The position numbers and the translations under genes were made by a program. DNA of 28,227 nucleotides from DASQFD01 sp035633255 (GTDB lineage: Bacteria; Actinomycetota; Actinomycetes; Actinomycetales; Dermatophilaceae), in NCBI GenBank assembly GCA_035633255.1, contig DASQFD010000091.1, positions 1 through 28,227 of the forward strand. Reading direction: 5' to 3'. Under the pieces are notes generated by a model, which ran no database searches, was not told where the DNA came from, and was given only the letters and a program-made list of their open reading frames with translations. Of this stretch, positions 6,597-15,426 are shown piece after piece (positions within the stretch are counted from its first letter, which is position 1; every line of letters begins with the position of its first letter).

Positions 6597-8888
6597 TCAG
6601 GGCGCCGAGCCGTCGCGCACCGCGGCGGGCCCGTCGTAGAGGGCGGTGAGCACCCGCTCAGGGGTCAGCGGCGCCACCACGGGGCAGGGCCGCTCGGGAC
6701 GGAAGGCCCGCATCGCCTCGCGGAGGGCGAACCACGCCCCGATCCCGTACACGAACGGCGGCTCTCCGATGGCCTTGGACCCGTACGGGGCGCACGACCC
6801 CTCCGAGCCGGCGAGGAACTCCACGACGACCTCCGGCGTGGACAGCACGTCCGGCACCTTGTAGGTCGCGAGCGTGTCGGTCAGCAGCCGGCCGTCCGCG
6901 TCGTGACGCACCTCCTCGAGGGTGACCCAGCCGAGGCCCTGCACCACGGCGCCCTCGACCTGTCCCCGGTCGACGGCGGGGTCCAGGCTCCGCCCGACGT
7001 CGTGCACGACGTGGACGGCCTCCACCGCGTAGGTGCCGCGCAGGCAGTCGAGCACGACCTCGACGAGAGCGGTGCCGGCGACGTGGTAGGCGAACGGCTC
7101 ACCGCGCAGCAGCCCTCCGCCGCGCTCCAGGTGCACGCCCGCGGTCCGGTGGTGCCCGTGCGCGGTGAGGTCGACGCGCGCGTGCCGTGCCGCGGCGACG
7201 AGCCGGTCCCACGTCCAGCCGGTGTCCCGGCCGTCGCCCTCCAACACCCGCTCGTCGCGCAGCACCAGACCGTCGCCGTCGTCCCGCCCCAGTCCTTCGG
7301 CCGCCACCGCGAGCAGCCGGTGGCGCAGCGCGGCGCACGCCTGCTCGACGGCCCGCCCGTTGAGGTCGGCCCCGGTGCTCCCCGCGGTGGGTGAGGTGTT
7401 GGCCACGCGTGCGGTGCTCGTCGCCTCGACGCCGACGCGCCCCGGCCGGACCGAGAGCGCGCGGGCCACGACGGCGCGGATCTTCGTGTCGACGCCCTGC
7501 CCCATCTCCACCGCACCCGTGGCGACACCCACGCTGCCGTCGCCGTAGACCTGCACCACGGCGCCGGCCTGGTTGAGCTCCGCGCTCGTGAAGGCGACGC
7601 CGAAGCACACCGGCACCCACGCGTGTCCCCGCCTGCTCCACCGGTGGGTGGCGTTGTGCGCGGCGGTGCGGGCGCGCACCTCCTCCGGTGGGCACCGCTT
7701 GTCGAGGGCCGCCCACGTCGCCCGGCCGTGGACGTCGGAGAGGACCTGCCCGTGCGGCCGGACGACCCCGTCCGAGACCAGGTTGACCCGCTGGAGGTGC
7801 TCCCTGGTCACACCCATCTCGCCGGCGAGCAGGTCCAGCGCCGCCTCGATCGCGAAGACCGCCTGCGGCGCCCCGAACCCGCGGAAGGCGGTGTTCGGCG
7901 GGAGGTTGGTGCGGCACAGGTGACCGGTGGCCCTGACGTGCGGCACGGCATACGCGCCGGTGCAGTGCAGCAGGCTGCGCTCCATCACCCCCCCCGAGAG
8001 GTCGGCGAAGGCCCCGGCGTCCTGGACGAACGTCACCTCGTAGGCCACCAGCCGGCCGTCCGCGTCCGCGCCGATCCGGACGTCGGCGGAGTACGGGTGC
8101 CGCTTCCCCGTCATCCGCATGTCGTCGTCGCGTCGGAGCACCAGCCGCACCGGCCGGCCGGTGTGCCGGGCGGCCAGCGCGCACAACGCGGCCCACGGCG
8201 TGGCCTGCTCCTCCTTGCCACCGAACGCCCCGCCGAGCCGCGGGGCCGTCACCTCGACCTGCTCCTCGGTCAGCGCGCACACGCGGGCGACGGCCCGCTG
8301 CACGCCGGTCGGGCTCTGCGTCGCGCAGTGCACGACGAGCCGGCCCCCCTCCCCCGGGAGGACGAGCGCGGCCTGGGCCTCGAGGTAGGCGTGCTCCTGG
8401 GCGCCGGTCTCCACGTGACCGGACACCACGACGGCGCACCGCTCCCAGGCGGCGCCGACGTCGCCGAGCTCCACGCGCATCGGCGGCACGATCCGGTCGC
8501 CCCGCCGCAGCGCCTCCGCGGCGTCGGTGACCGGCGGGAGCGGCGTCACGTGCACCGCGACGGCCGCCGCGGCCGCGCGCGCGGTCGCGGGACCGTCGGC
8601 CACGACGAGGGCGACCGGCACACCGATGTGGGAGAACATGTCGCTCGCCAGTAGCGGCTGGTCGTCCGCGACGAGCCCGACGAGGTTGGCGCCCGGCACG
8701 TCGCGCGCGGTGAGCACGGCCACGACGCCCGGCAGCGCGGCGGCGGCCCCGGTGTCGACGCCGCGCAGCCGTCCGTGCGCCACCTCGGCGCCCACGACGT
8801 GGGCGTGCAGCGTGCCCTCCGGGAGGGGCAGGTCGGCGACGAAGCGGACGTCGCCGCGCGCGAGCGCCAGCGCGTCCGGCGCGCTCAC
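6597..8888 (-). CDS. xdhB: Xanthine dehydrogenase, molybdopterin-binding subunit
   Basis: Large catalytic subunit of 763 residues, expected to hydroxylate hypoxanthine and xanthine to uric acid at a molybdenum cofactor. Visible family motifs are GGAFGGKE (residues 219-226; Glu226 matches a substrate-binding Glu), TAFRGFGAPQ with Arg336 at the position of the purine-binding Arg, EMGQGV, QGLGW, and KAIGEPP near the end with Glu709 as the expected catalytic base. These fit the xanthine group better than aldehyde or CO dehydrogenases. The GTG start at 8888 overlaps the xdhA stop (GTGA, 8885-8888), so the subunits are translationally coupled. No xdhC chaperone, transporter or uricase gene is adjacent. 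Confidence 0.9.
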   Translation of the reverse strand: MSAPDALALARGDVRFVADLPLPEGTLHAHVVGAEVAHGRLRGVDTGAAAALPGVVAVLTARDVPGANLVGLVADDQPLLASDMFSHIGVPVALVVADGPATARAAAAAVAVHVTPLPPVTDAAEALRRGDRIVPPMRVELGDVGAAWERCAVVVSGHVETGAQEHAYLEAQAALVLPGEGGRLVVHCATQSPTGVQRAVARVCALTEEQVEVTAPRLGGAFGGKEEQATPWAALCALAARHTGRPVRLVLRRDDDMRMTGKRHPYSADVRIGADADGRLVAYEVTFVQDAGAFADLSGGVMERSLLHCTGAYAVPHVRATGHLCRTNLPPNTAFRGFGAPQAVFAIEAALDLLAGEMGVTREHLQRVNLVSDGVVRPHGQVLSDVHGRATWAALDKRCPPEEVRARTAAHNATHRWSRRGHAWVPVCFGVAFTSAELNQAGAVVQVYGDGSVGVATGAVEMGQGVDTKIRAVVARALSVRPGRVGVEATSTARVANTSPTAGSTGADLNGRAVEQACAALRHRLLAVAAEGLGRDDGDGLVLRDERVLEGDGRDTGWTWDRLVAAARHARVDLTAHGHHRTAGVHLERGGGLLRGEPFAYHVAGTALVEVVLDCLRGTYAVEAVHVVHDVGRSLDPAVDRGQVEGAVVQGLGWVTLEEVRHDADGRLLTDTLATYKVPDVLSTPEVVVEFLAGSEGSCAPYGSKAIGEPPFVYGIGAWFALREAMRAFRPERPCPVVAPLTPERVLTALYDGPAAVRDGSAP

Positions 8889-10468
8889 GGCAGCAGCTCC
8901 GGGGTGAGCACGCCGGGCACCATCTCGTCGAGCGCGGCCGCGAGGAGCTGCCGGACCAGCAGCCGCCGGTATGCCGCGCTGCCCCGCACGTCGTCGATCG
9001 GCGCCACCTCCGTGGGCGCCAGGGCAAGGACGGCGGCGAGGAGGTCGGGGTCGAGCGGCCGACCCTCAAGCCGCGCGGCCACCGCGCGCAGCACGCGGAC
9101 CGTCGGGCCGACGCCTCCGGCGGCCACGGCGACGGAGGAGAGCACCGGACCCGCCACGTGCGCGGCGACGGCGACGGAGGCGGTCGCGATGTCGAGGTGG
9201 CGCCGCCGGGAGGCCCGCTCGAACACCAGCCGGCGTCCGGGCTCGGCACGAGCCAGCAGGACGGCGTCGACGAGCTCGCCGGGACGGAGGTCGGTGGCGC
9301 GGTGGCCGGTCCAGAAGTCGGGCAGCGCGAGCTCGCGCTGCCCCGCCGGGCCGGTGAGGCGGACCGTCGCACCCACGACGGCGAGGAGGCAGGCGAGGTC
9401 GGCTACTGGGGAGCCGCCGGCGAGGTTGCCCCCGACCGTGGCCCGGTGGCGGATCTGTGCGGAGCCGAACAGCTCGAGCGCCTCGGTGAGCCCCGGCCAC
9501 TCGGCCCGGGCGACCGGGTCCTGCCGCAGCGCCTCGACGGTCGTCGCCGGGATCACGAGCACGCCGAGGTCGCCGCGGGTGACCCGCTCGTCGCCGGGCC
9601 GCGTGGTTGCGCCCAGGTGGAGGACCGCGCCGGCGTGCCGCGCCGGCCCGCCGCCGCCGAGCGTCGGCGGCCCGGGATCGGCGAGCGTCGGCGGCCCGGG
9701 ATCGGCGTGGGCGTCGGTGCCACCGGCCACGACGCGGGTGCCCGGACCGGGCGCCGGCATGGTCAGCGGGCCCATTGTGCCGGTCAGGGCGTGCAGCCGT
9801 GCTGGGACCTGGGTGAGGTAGGGCGGCACCACGCCTCGCTCCGCCAGCCGTCGGAGGGCCGGCACGTCGAGGGCGGCGGGGCGGTCGGCAGGGGTGCCGC
9901 CGGGGTCGGTAGGGGCGCCATGGTGGTCGGGAGGGGCGTCAGCGGGGCCGGTGGTGGGCGCCTCGGCCACGAGCCGGCGCACGGCGCGGACGATGCCGAC
10001 GTGGCCGGTGCACCGGCACAGGTTCCCCTCGACCGCGGCGAGCGCCGCGCCGAGTTGGCCCGGCGCACGCGGGTCGAGGAGGTGACCGGTCAGGGCCAGG
10101 ACCACGCCGGGAGTGCAGAAGCCGCACTGCACGCCGCCCTCCTCTCCCAGCGCCCGCTGCACGCACGTGGCCCCGTCGGCGAGCCGCAGCCCCTCGACGG
10201 TGACGACGTGGCGGCCGTGCACGTCGGCGAAGGGCACGAGGCAGGAGCAGACCGCGACGTAACGCACGCCTCCCGCGGACGCCTCCCCCACCAGCACCGT
10301 GCAGGCTCCGCAGTCACCTTCGTGGCAGCCGTCCTTGGCCCCCGTCAGGTGCTCCCGGTGTCGCAGGACGTCCAGCAGGACCTCCTCGGGGTCGGCCCGG
10401 ACCGGCTGCGGGCGGTCGTTGACCAGGCACGACGCGAGTCCCGGCCCGTGACCGCCCGTGCCCGCCAT
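8885..10468 (-). CDS. xdhA: Xanthine dehydrogenase, iron-sulfur and FAD subunit
   Basis: Electron-transfer subunit of 527 residues passing electrons from the molybdenum site through two [2Fe-2S] clusters to FAD. Cluster ligands are visible as Cys48, 53, 56 and 74 (DGCHEGDCGAC) and Cys115, 118, 151 and 153 (CGFC and CRC). The FAD domain follows with VVAGGTD (247-252) and ATVGGNLAGGSPVAD. Two low-complexity segments are odd: the linker at about 170-200 is built of degenerate 7-residue repeats rich in Pro, Asp and Gly, and residues 256-270 duplicate DPGPPTLA inside the FAD domain right after the GGTD loop. Both come from tandem DNA repeats. The upstream gap to the DinG gene is 105 bp and the promoter is unclear. 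Confidence 0.92.
   Translation of the reverse strand: MAGTGGHGPGLASCLVNDRPQPVRADPEEVLLDVLRHREHLTGAKDGCHEGDCGACTVLVGEASAGGVRYVAVCSCLVPFADVHGRHVVTVEGLRLADGATCVQRALGEEGGVQCGFCTPGVVLALTGHLLDPRAPGQLGAALAAVEGNLCRCTGHVGIVRAVRRLVAEAPTTGPADAPPDHHGAPTDPGGTPADRPAALDVPALRRLAERGVVPPYLTQVPARLHALTGTMGPLTMPAPGPGTRVVAGGTDAHADPGPPTLADPGPPTLGGGGPARHAGAVLHLGATTRPGDERVTRGDLGVLVIPATTVEALRQDPVARAEWPGLTEALELFGSAQIRHRATVGGNLAGGSPVADLACLLAVVGATVRLTGPAGQRELALPDFWTGHRATDLRPGELVDAVLLARAEPGRRLVFERASRRRHLDIATASVAVAAHVAGPVLSSVAVAAGGVGPTVRVLRAVAARLEGRPLDPDLLAAVLALAPTEVAPIDDVRGSAAYRRLLVRQLLAAALDEMVPGVLTPELLP
9659..9706. repeat. Two perfect 24-bp tandem repeats in xdhA
   Basis: Copies at 9659-9682 and 9683-9706 are identical over 24 bp. 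They encode a duplicated 8-residue unit (DPGPPTLA type) inserted in the FAD domain. Perfect identity suggests recent duplication. Confidence 0.9.
9878..9960. repeat. Degenerate 21-bp tandem repeats in the xdhA linker
   Basis: Approximate units at 9878-9898, 9899-9919, 9920-9940 and 9941-9960 share G-rich cores of the type GGTCGGNAGGGGNGCC. They encode the Pro/Asp/Gly-rich linker between the iron-sulfur and FAD domains of XdhA. Confidence 0.65.
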
Positions 10469-10573
10469 GCCCCCAGCCTGCTCGCGCCCGGGTCACCTCG
10501 CCAGCGCGCCCGCCCGTGGGGCGGCGCACACTCCCCCGCCATGGCGCCGGGTGCCCCAACGGCGACCGGGGAA

Positions 10574-12796
10574 TCAGTCGAAGGTCAGGCTCGCCGTCGC
10601 CGCCGCCTCCAGCCCCAGGCCGTCGAGCCGCGCGCGCACCGCCTCGACCGGCAGCTCCAGGCTCTCGGCCAGCTCGTCAGCGGTGAGCCCCAGCGACACC
10701 CCGTCGCGCAGGTCCTCGTCCTGCTCCCCGCTCCACGCGTGCCCGGCCGTCACGGCGGTGCGGCTGGACGGCGCCGGGGCCGGTGCCTCCGCGACCGGCC
10801 GGTGCTCGGCGGCCCCCGTCAGCCCGCGCAGCGCCGGCTCGGCCACCGGCAGCGGCGGCGGCGCCGTCTCGTCGAGCCGCCGCAGCGCCCCGAGCACGAG
10901 GTCGCGGTCGGTCGTGGGCCAGAAGGGGGGCAGCGAGCGCTGGAGGAAGCCGGCATACCGGGCGGTGACCATGCGCGGGTCGAGGAAGGCGACCACGCCC
11001 CGGTCCTCCGCGCGCCGGATGAGCCGCCCGGCCCCCTGGGCCAGCCGCAGGGCGGCGTGGGTCGCGCTCACGGCCATGAACCCGTTGCCGCCCCGCCGCG
11101 CGATCTCCCGGCTGCGCGCCGAGGCCAGCGGGTCGTCCGGACGCGGGAAGGCGATCCGGTCGATGAGCACCAGCTGGCAGGACGACCCCGGCACGTCGAC
11201 GCCCTGCCACAGGCTGATCGTCCCGAACAGGGACGTGGCGGGCTCCCGCGCGAAGCGCCGCACCAGCGTCGCCAGCTGGTCCTCCCCCTGGCAGAGGACC
11301 GGCAGCTCCTCCCCGAGCCGCTCGCGCATCGCCTCGGCCGCGAGGGAGGCCGCGCGCGTGGAGGAGAACAGGCCGAGGGTCCGACCGCCCGCCGCCCGCA
11401 CCAGCGCCTCCACCTCGTCGAGGAGCTCCGGGGAGGGGCCGTCCCGCCCGGGCGGGGGCAGGTGGCGGGCGACGTAGGCGATGCCCTGGCGCGGGTAGTC
11501 GAAGGGGCTGCCCACGTCGAGCCCGGTCCACTCGGGCGCGTCCTCGCCGCGCAGCCCCAGGGTGCCGGCGACGGCGTCGAAGGTGCCGCCCAGCTCCAGG
11601 GTCGCCGAGGTGAGCACCAGGGTGCGGTCGGCGAAGACGCGCTCGCGGACGAGGGCGGCGACGCTCATCGGGGCCACCCGCAGCACCGGACCGCGGCGCG
11701 GGTCCCGCGCGACCCACACGACGTCGAGCTCGCGCTCCTCGAGCAGCCTGGAGGACACCTCGTGCAGCTCCTCCACGGCGGCACGCGCCACCTGGCGGGC
11801 CCCGTCGACCTGCTCGCCGGGGGGCGGCTTCAGCTCGGAGAGGACGGTGCGGGTGGTGTCGCGCACGCGCGCGAGCGCCAGAGCCAGGGACTGCGGTATG
11901 CCGGTCAGCCGCCCCTCCGGCGCCCCCTCCAGGACCGACTCCAGCATCACCGCGGCGTCCTCGACGGTGTCGCTGGCGTCGGCGAGCCGCCCCGCCCGCC
12001 TGGCCGCGGCCCGGACCGCGCCGGCGGTCAGCTCGTCGGTGATCGTGGAGGTGACCCGGTCGACGAGCTCGTGCGCCTCGTCGACGACCAGCAGGTCGTG
12101 CTCGGGCAGCATCTGGCGGCCCTCGAAGGCGTCGATGGCCATGAAGGAGTGGTTGGTGACGACGACGTCGACGTCCTTGGCCGCCTCGCGGGACCGCTCG
12201 ACGAAGCACTCGGCTAGCGCGGGGCACCTGCTGCCCAGGCACTCGTGGGCGCTGACCGACACCTGCCGCCAGGCCCGCTCGGGCACGCCGGGGACGAGCT
12301 CGTCGCGGTCACCGGACTGGGTCTCCAGGGCCCACTCGCGCAGCCGCACGACCTCCGAGCCGAGCCGGGACGTCGCCGCGTCGACGGATCCGACGCCGAG
12401 CAGGGCGCCCTCGTCCGGGTCGTCGGGGAAGCCACCCTCGAGCTTGTGGGCGCAGAGGTAGTTGCGCCGGCCCTTGACCAGGGCGTAGGTGGGGCGGCGG
12501 CCGAGCAGCGGCGCGAGAGCCTCCGCCAGTCGAGGCATGTCACGGTCGACGACCTGCGCCTGCAGGGCCAGGGTGGCGGTCGCGACGACGGCCGTCGTCC
12601 CGGTGTCGACGGCGTGCCGGACCGCGGGGACGAGGTAGGCCAAGGACTTCCCGGTGCCGGTGCCGGCCTGGACGAGCAGGTGCCGTCCGGTGGCGATCGC
12701 CTCCTCGACGGCGTGCGCCATGGCGACCTGGCCGGGGCGCTCGGAGCCGCCGACCGCAACGACCGCCGCGTGCAGCAGCTCGTCGGTCGTCGCCAC
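10574..12796 (-). CDS. dinG: DinG-family (XPD-like) ATP-dependent DNA helicase
   Basis: Superfamily 2 5'-3' helicase of 740 residues, expected to act in DNA repair or R-loop and D-loop removal. Walker A AGTGTGKS is at residues 44-51 and the DEAH box at 239-242. Four cysteines (115, 186, 191, 197; YLC, HECLGSRC, AECF) are spaced as the [4Fe-4S] ligands of DinG/XPD. Helicase C-terminal motifs include SATLELGG, ISLWQGVDVPG and AQGAGRLIRR. The last 60 residues (GLTADELAESLELPVEAVRARL) look like a small added helix-turn-helix tail. The GTG at 12796 is supported by TAGGGT ending 6 nt upstream, implying a leaderless mRNA. Confidence 0.9.
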   Translation of the reverse strand: MATTDELLHAAVVAVGGSERPGQVAMAHAVEEAIATGRHLLVQAGTGTGKSLAYLVPAVRHAVDTGTTAVVATATLALQAQVVDRDMPRLAEALAPLLGRRPTYALVKGRRNYLCAHKLEGGFPDDPDEGALLGVGSVDAATSRLGSEVVRLREWALETQSGDRDELVPGVPERAWRQVSVSAHECLGSRCPALAECFVERSREAAKDVDVVVTNHSFMAIDAFEGRQMLPEHDLLVVDEAHELVDRVTSTITDELTAGAVRAAARRAGRLADASDTVEDAAVMLESVLEGAPEGRLTGIPQSLALALARVRDTTRTVLSELKPPPGEQVDGARQVARAAVEELHEVSSRLLEERELDVVWVARDPRRGPVLRVAPMSVAALVRERVFADRTLVLTSATLELGGTFDAVAGTLGLRGEDAPEWTGLDVGSPFDYPRQGIAYVARHLPPPGRDGPSPELLDEVEALVRAAGGRTLGLFSSTRAASLAAEAMRERLGEELPVLCQGEDQLATLVRRFAREPATSLFGTISLWQGVDVPGSSCQLVLIDRIAFPRPDDPLASARSREIARRGGNGFMAVSATHAALRLAQGAGRLIRRAEDRGVVAFLDPRMVTARYAGFLQRSLPPFWPTTDRDLVLGALRRLDETAPPPLPVAEPALRGLTGAAEHRPVAEAPAPAPSSRTAVTAGHAWSGEQDEDLRDGVSLGLTADELAESLELPVEAVRARLDGLGLEAAATASLTFD

Positions 12797-12802
12797 TCCC
12801 CC

Positions 12803-12808
12803 ACCCTA
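12803..12808 (-). promoter_or_regulatory. Predicted -10 (TAGGGT) of a leaderless dinG transcript
   Basis: On the minus strand TAGGGT ends exactly 6 nt before the GTG at 12796. There is no ribosome binding site worth naming apart from G-rich spacer sequence and no obvious -35. Confidence 0.5.
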
Positions 12809-12932
12809 CGGCGGCCGGGTGACCCCGCCCGGCCGTCCACAGCCCGTCCGGGACTCGGCGTGCTCCGCCGACCACGTGTCCGTTGGGCACGAGACGGTGG
12901 CGCCCTCGGGCGGACAGCTCGGCCGACTGAGG

Positions 12933-13385
12933 TCAGGCAGGGTCCACGCGCAGGACCGCCACGCGGTCCGCCACGGCGGCGAGGTGCTCGGCGTCCGTTC
13001 GGTCGACGAGCCCGACCAGCTTCATCATCCTGGCGCCGACCGGCACGTGGTCCGGGTAGGTGCGGAGCAGGGCACGCTTGAGCTCCAGGTCGCTCACCTC
13101 GGTCAGCCGCACCGGCTCGTGCTGCCGCCCGCGGGCCAGGTCGCCGAGGCCGCTCGCCTTGGCGTTGCGGACCCAGTCGGACTCCGGGACGGCGGCGACG
13201 ACGTAGCGCGCCCCCTCGAACTCGACCGGCGACACCGGCGTCGAGCGCGGCGCACCGGTGCGACGGCCCGGCAGCGTGAGGACGCGGACGGGCCCCGGCG
13301 AGAAGCCCACCTTCTGCAGAAGTCCCATGACGCGCGTGGTGACCAGGAACCATCCCGGGTATGCCGTGCGGCTGGCTGTGGTCAC
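12933..13385 (-). CDS. Deazaflavin (F420)-dependent nitroreductase-family protein
   Basis: The 150-residue product belongs to the DDN-type split-barrel family, whose members bind coenzyme F420 and reduce varied substrates. The recognisable core is LTLPGRRTGAPRSTPVSPVE, followed by GARYVVAAVPESDWVRNAKA and LARGRQHEPVRLTEV, the family's usual GRxSG-type loop and WVRNL-type segment. I chose GTG 13385 because GAGGAGG lies 7 nt upstream and the protein then begins VTTASRTAYPGW. The open frame extends 38 codons further into low-complexity sequence. It sits alone between dinG and fhs on the opposite strand from fhs. Substrate is not predictable. Confidence 0.85.
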   Translation of the reverse strand: MTTASRTAYPGWFLVTTRVMGLLQKVGFSPGPVRVLTLPGRRTGAPRSTPVSPVEFEGARYVVAAVPESDWVRNAKASGLGDLARGRQHEPVRLTEVSDLELKRALLRTYPDHVPVGARMMKLVGLVDRTDAEHLAAVADRVAVLRVDPA

Positions 13386-13547
13386 GGTGGCGCCTCCTCG
13401 TGCCGTCGACGCCGGCCGCGAACGCGCACCGGCGCCGCCTACCACCCCAGTCTGGCGCTGGGGACCAGCCCCGACCGGAGCCGGTGAGCGACGTCTCACC
13501 GCACTTCCTGCGGCCTGCCGGCACCACCGCGGTGGAAGGATCGGGTC

Positions 13548-15251
13548 GTGACCCCTTTCCCGTCAGATCTGCAGATCGCGACCTCGGTGACCCCGCGGCC
13601 GCTGCGCGAGGTGGCCGCGTCGCTGGGGATCGACGAGGCGGACCTCGAGCCCTACGGGCGGGACGTCGCCAAGCTCGACCTCTCCCTGATCGAGCGGCTG
13701 GCCGACCGGCCGCGCGCGAAGTACGTCGTCGTGACCGCCATCACCCCGACCCCGCTCGGCGAGGGCAAGACCACCGTGGCGGTGGGGCTCGCGCAGGGCC
13801 TCGGGCTGGTCGGCCGCCGGCCGGTCGTGGTGCTGCGGCAGCCGTCGATGGGCCCGACCTTCGGGATCAAGGGCGGGGCGGCGGGCGGTGGCTACAGCCA
13901 GGTCGTCCCGATGGAGCGGTTCAACCTCCACCTCACCGGTGACTTCCACGCCGTCACCGCCGCGCACAACCTGCTCGCCGCGATGGTGGACAACTCCCTG
14001 CACTTCGGCAACGAGCTCGGGTTGGACGAGCGCGAGATCACCTGGCGGCGCGTCCTCGACGTCAACGACCGCGCGCTCCGCGACATCGTCGTCGGGCTCG
14101 GTGCCCGCGTCGACGGCGTCCCGCGGCAGACCGGCTTCGACATCACCGCGGCGAGCGAGGTGATGGTCATCCTCAGCCTGGCCACCTCGCTGCGCGACCT
14201 GCGCGCCCGGCTCGGGCGGGTCGTCGTCGGCTACACGACCAAGGGTGAGCCGGTCACCGCCGAGCAGCTCGGCGCCGCCGGCGCCATGACCGTGATGCTC
14301 CGCGAGGCGCTTCATCCCAACCTGCTCCAGACCCTCGAGGGCCAGCCGGCCCTGGTGCACACCGGGCCGTTCGGCAACATCGCGACCGGCACGTCCTCTG
14401 TGGTGGCCGACCTCATCGCGATGCGCACCGGGGACGTCGTCCTCACCGAGGCGGGCTTCGGGGCGGACATGGGGGCCGAGCGGTTCTTCGACGTGAAGTG
14501 CCGCGCGAGCGGGATGGCACCGGACGCGGCGGTGGTCGTGGCGACGGTTCGGGCCCTGAAGGCGCACTCCGGGCGCTTCGACATCCGGGCCGGGCGGGCG
14601 CTGCCGCCGGAGCTGCTGCAGGAGAGCCCCGACGACGTGCGTGCCGGCTTGTCCAACCTGCGGGCCCATCTCGACATCGTGCGCCACTTCGGGGTGACGC
14701 CGGTGGTGGCGATCAACGCCTTCCCGCAGGACCACGACAGCGAGCACGCCGTCATCCGCGACCTCTGCGACGAGCTGGGCGTGCGGTGCGCGGTGAGCCG
14801 GCACTTCACCGAGGGTGGGGCGGGCGCCGTGGAGCTGGCCGAGACCCTGATGTCGGCGCTGGCGGAGGAGCCGTCGGACTTCCGGGTGCTCTACCGCGAC
14901 GACATGCCGCTGCTCGACAAGATCCGGACGATCGCCCGCGAGGTGTACGGCGCCGAGGGCGTCGACCTCTCGCCCGTGGCCGCCAAGGCGCTCGCCGAGT
15001 ACGAGCGGCTCGGCTACGGCACCCTGCCGGTCGTCATCGCCAAGACGCACCTGTCCATCTCGTCGGACCCGGCGCTGCACGGCGCGCCCCGTGGGTGGCG
15101 GCTGCCGGTGCGCGAGGTCCGGGCCGCGGTCGGCGCCGGATACGTGTATGCCGTGTGCGGCGACATGCGCACCATGCCCGGTCTGTCCCGCCACCCGAAC
15201 GCCGAGCGCATCGACATCGACGAGCACGGTGACACGGTCGGCCTGAGCTGA
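13548..15251 (+). CDS. fhs: Formate-tetrahydrofolate ligase
   Basis: Cytoplasmic enzyme of 567 residues making 10-formyl-tetrahydrofolate from formate, tetrahydrofolate and ATP, feeding purine and formyl-Met synthesis. The P-loop TPLGEGKTT is at residues 68-76. Family signatures include REPSMGP-like RQPSMGPTFGIKGGAAGGGY, FNLHLTGDFHA, LVHTGPFGNIA, EAGFGADMGAE and the C-terminal GDMRTMPGLSRHPNA. Full length for the family. The start is GTG 13548 behind GGAAGG. No other one-carbon gene is adjacent, so it appears to be a single-gene unit. At GYVYAV the first Tyr is TAC and the second, followed by GCC, is TAT, an instance of the window-wide motif. Confidence 0.97.
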   Translation: MTPFPSDLQIATSVTPRPLREVAASLGIDEADLEPYGRDVAKLDLSLIERLADRPRAKYVVVTAITPTPLGEGKTTVAVGLAQGLGLVGRRPVVVLRQPSMGPTFGIKGGAAGGGYSQVVPMERFNLHLTGDFHAVTAAHNLLAAMVDNSLHFGNELGLDEREITWRRVLDVNDRALRDIVVGLGARVDGVPRQTGFDITAASEVMVILSLATSLRDLRARLGRVVVGYTTKGEPVTAEQLGAAGAMTVMLREALHPNLLQTLEGQPALVHTGPFGNIATGTSSVVADLIAMRTGDVVLTEAGFGADMGAERFFDVKCRASGMAPDAAVVVATVRALKAHSGRFDIRAGRALPPELLQESPDDVRAGLSNLRAHLDIVRHFGVTPVVAINAFPQDHDSEHAVIRDLCDELGVRCAVSRHFTEGGAGAVELAETLMSALAEEPSDFRVLYRDDMPLLDKIRTIAREVYGAEGVDLSPVAAKALAEYERLGYGTLPVVIAKTHLSISSDPALHGAPRGWRLPVREVRAAVGAGYVYAVCGDMRTMPGLSRHPNAERIDIDEHGDTVGLS

Positions 15252-15317
15252 CCGCGCCCGCCGGGTCGCGCTCCCCGACCCCACCTCAAGGCATACCCGC
15301 TCTCCCCGTGCACTTTC

Positions 15318-15385
15318 CTGCCAATAGGCAGCTTCGTGACGGGCGCAGGCGTGCGGAACCTGCCTATTGGCAGCTTCGTCACGGG
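15318..15385. repeat. Pair of 26-bp direct repeats with palindromic cores, upstream of the DUF3516 helicase
   Basis: Copies at 15318-15343 and 15360-15385 start 42 bp apart. Each begins with a 14-bp near-palindrome: CTGCCAATAGGCAG in copy 1 and its exact reverse complement CTGCCTATTGGCAG in copy 2. Each continues with CTTCGT(G/C)ACGGG in the same orientation. The arms are conserved while the asymmetric centres are flipped. The pair ends 41 bp before the helicase start. It could be an operator pair spaced four helical turns apart or a dispersed intergenic repeat. The rest of 15252-15426 shows only one GGCATAC (15291). Confidence 0.8.
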
Positions 15386-15426
15386 TGGTGGGTTCGCTGG
15401 GAGGATGAGCGGGTGAGGACGAGCCC

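Noticed and set aside
9158..12217. A 1019-codon open frame on the plus strand across xdhA and dinG
   Set aside because: It is antisense to two clear genes, low in complexity, rich in Arg, Gly and Pro, and shows no domain; long antisense frames are normal at this GC content.
12797..12932. Search of this and other gaps for tRNA genes or riboswitches
   Set aside because: No cloverleaf with a TTC-type T-loop or known riboswitch core was seen.
13524..13535. Perfect 12-bp palindrome CCACCGCGGTGG overlapping the fhs ribosome site
   Set aside because: All but two of its bases are G or C, so chance occurrence is plausible, and nothing else supports an operator or riboswitch.
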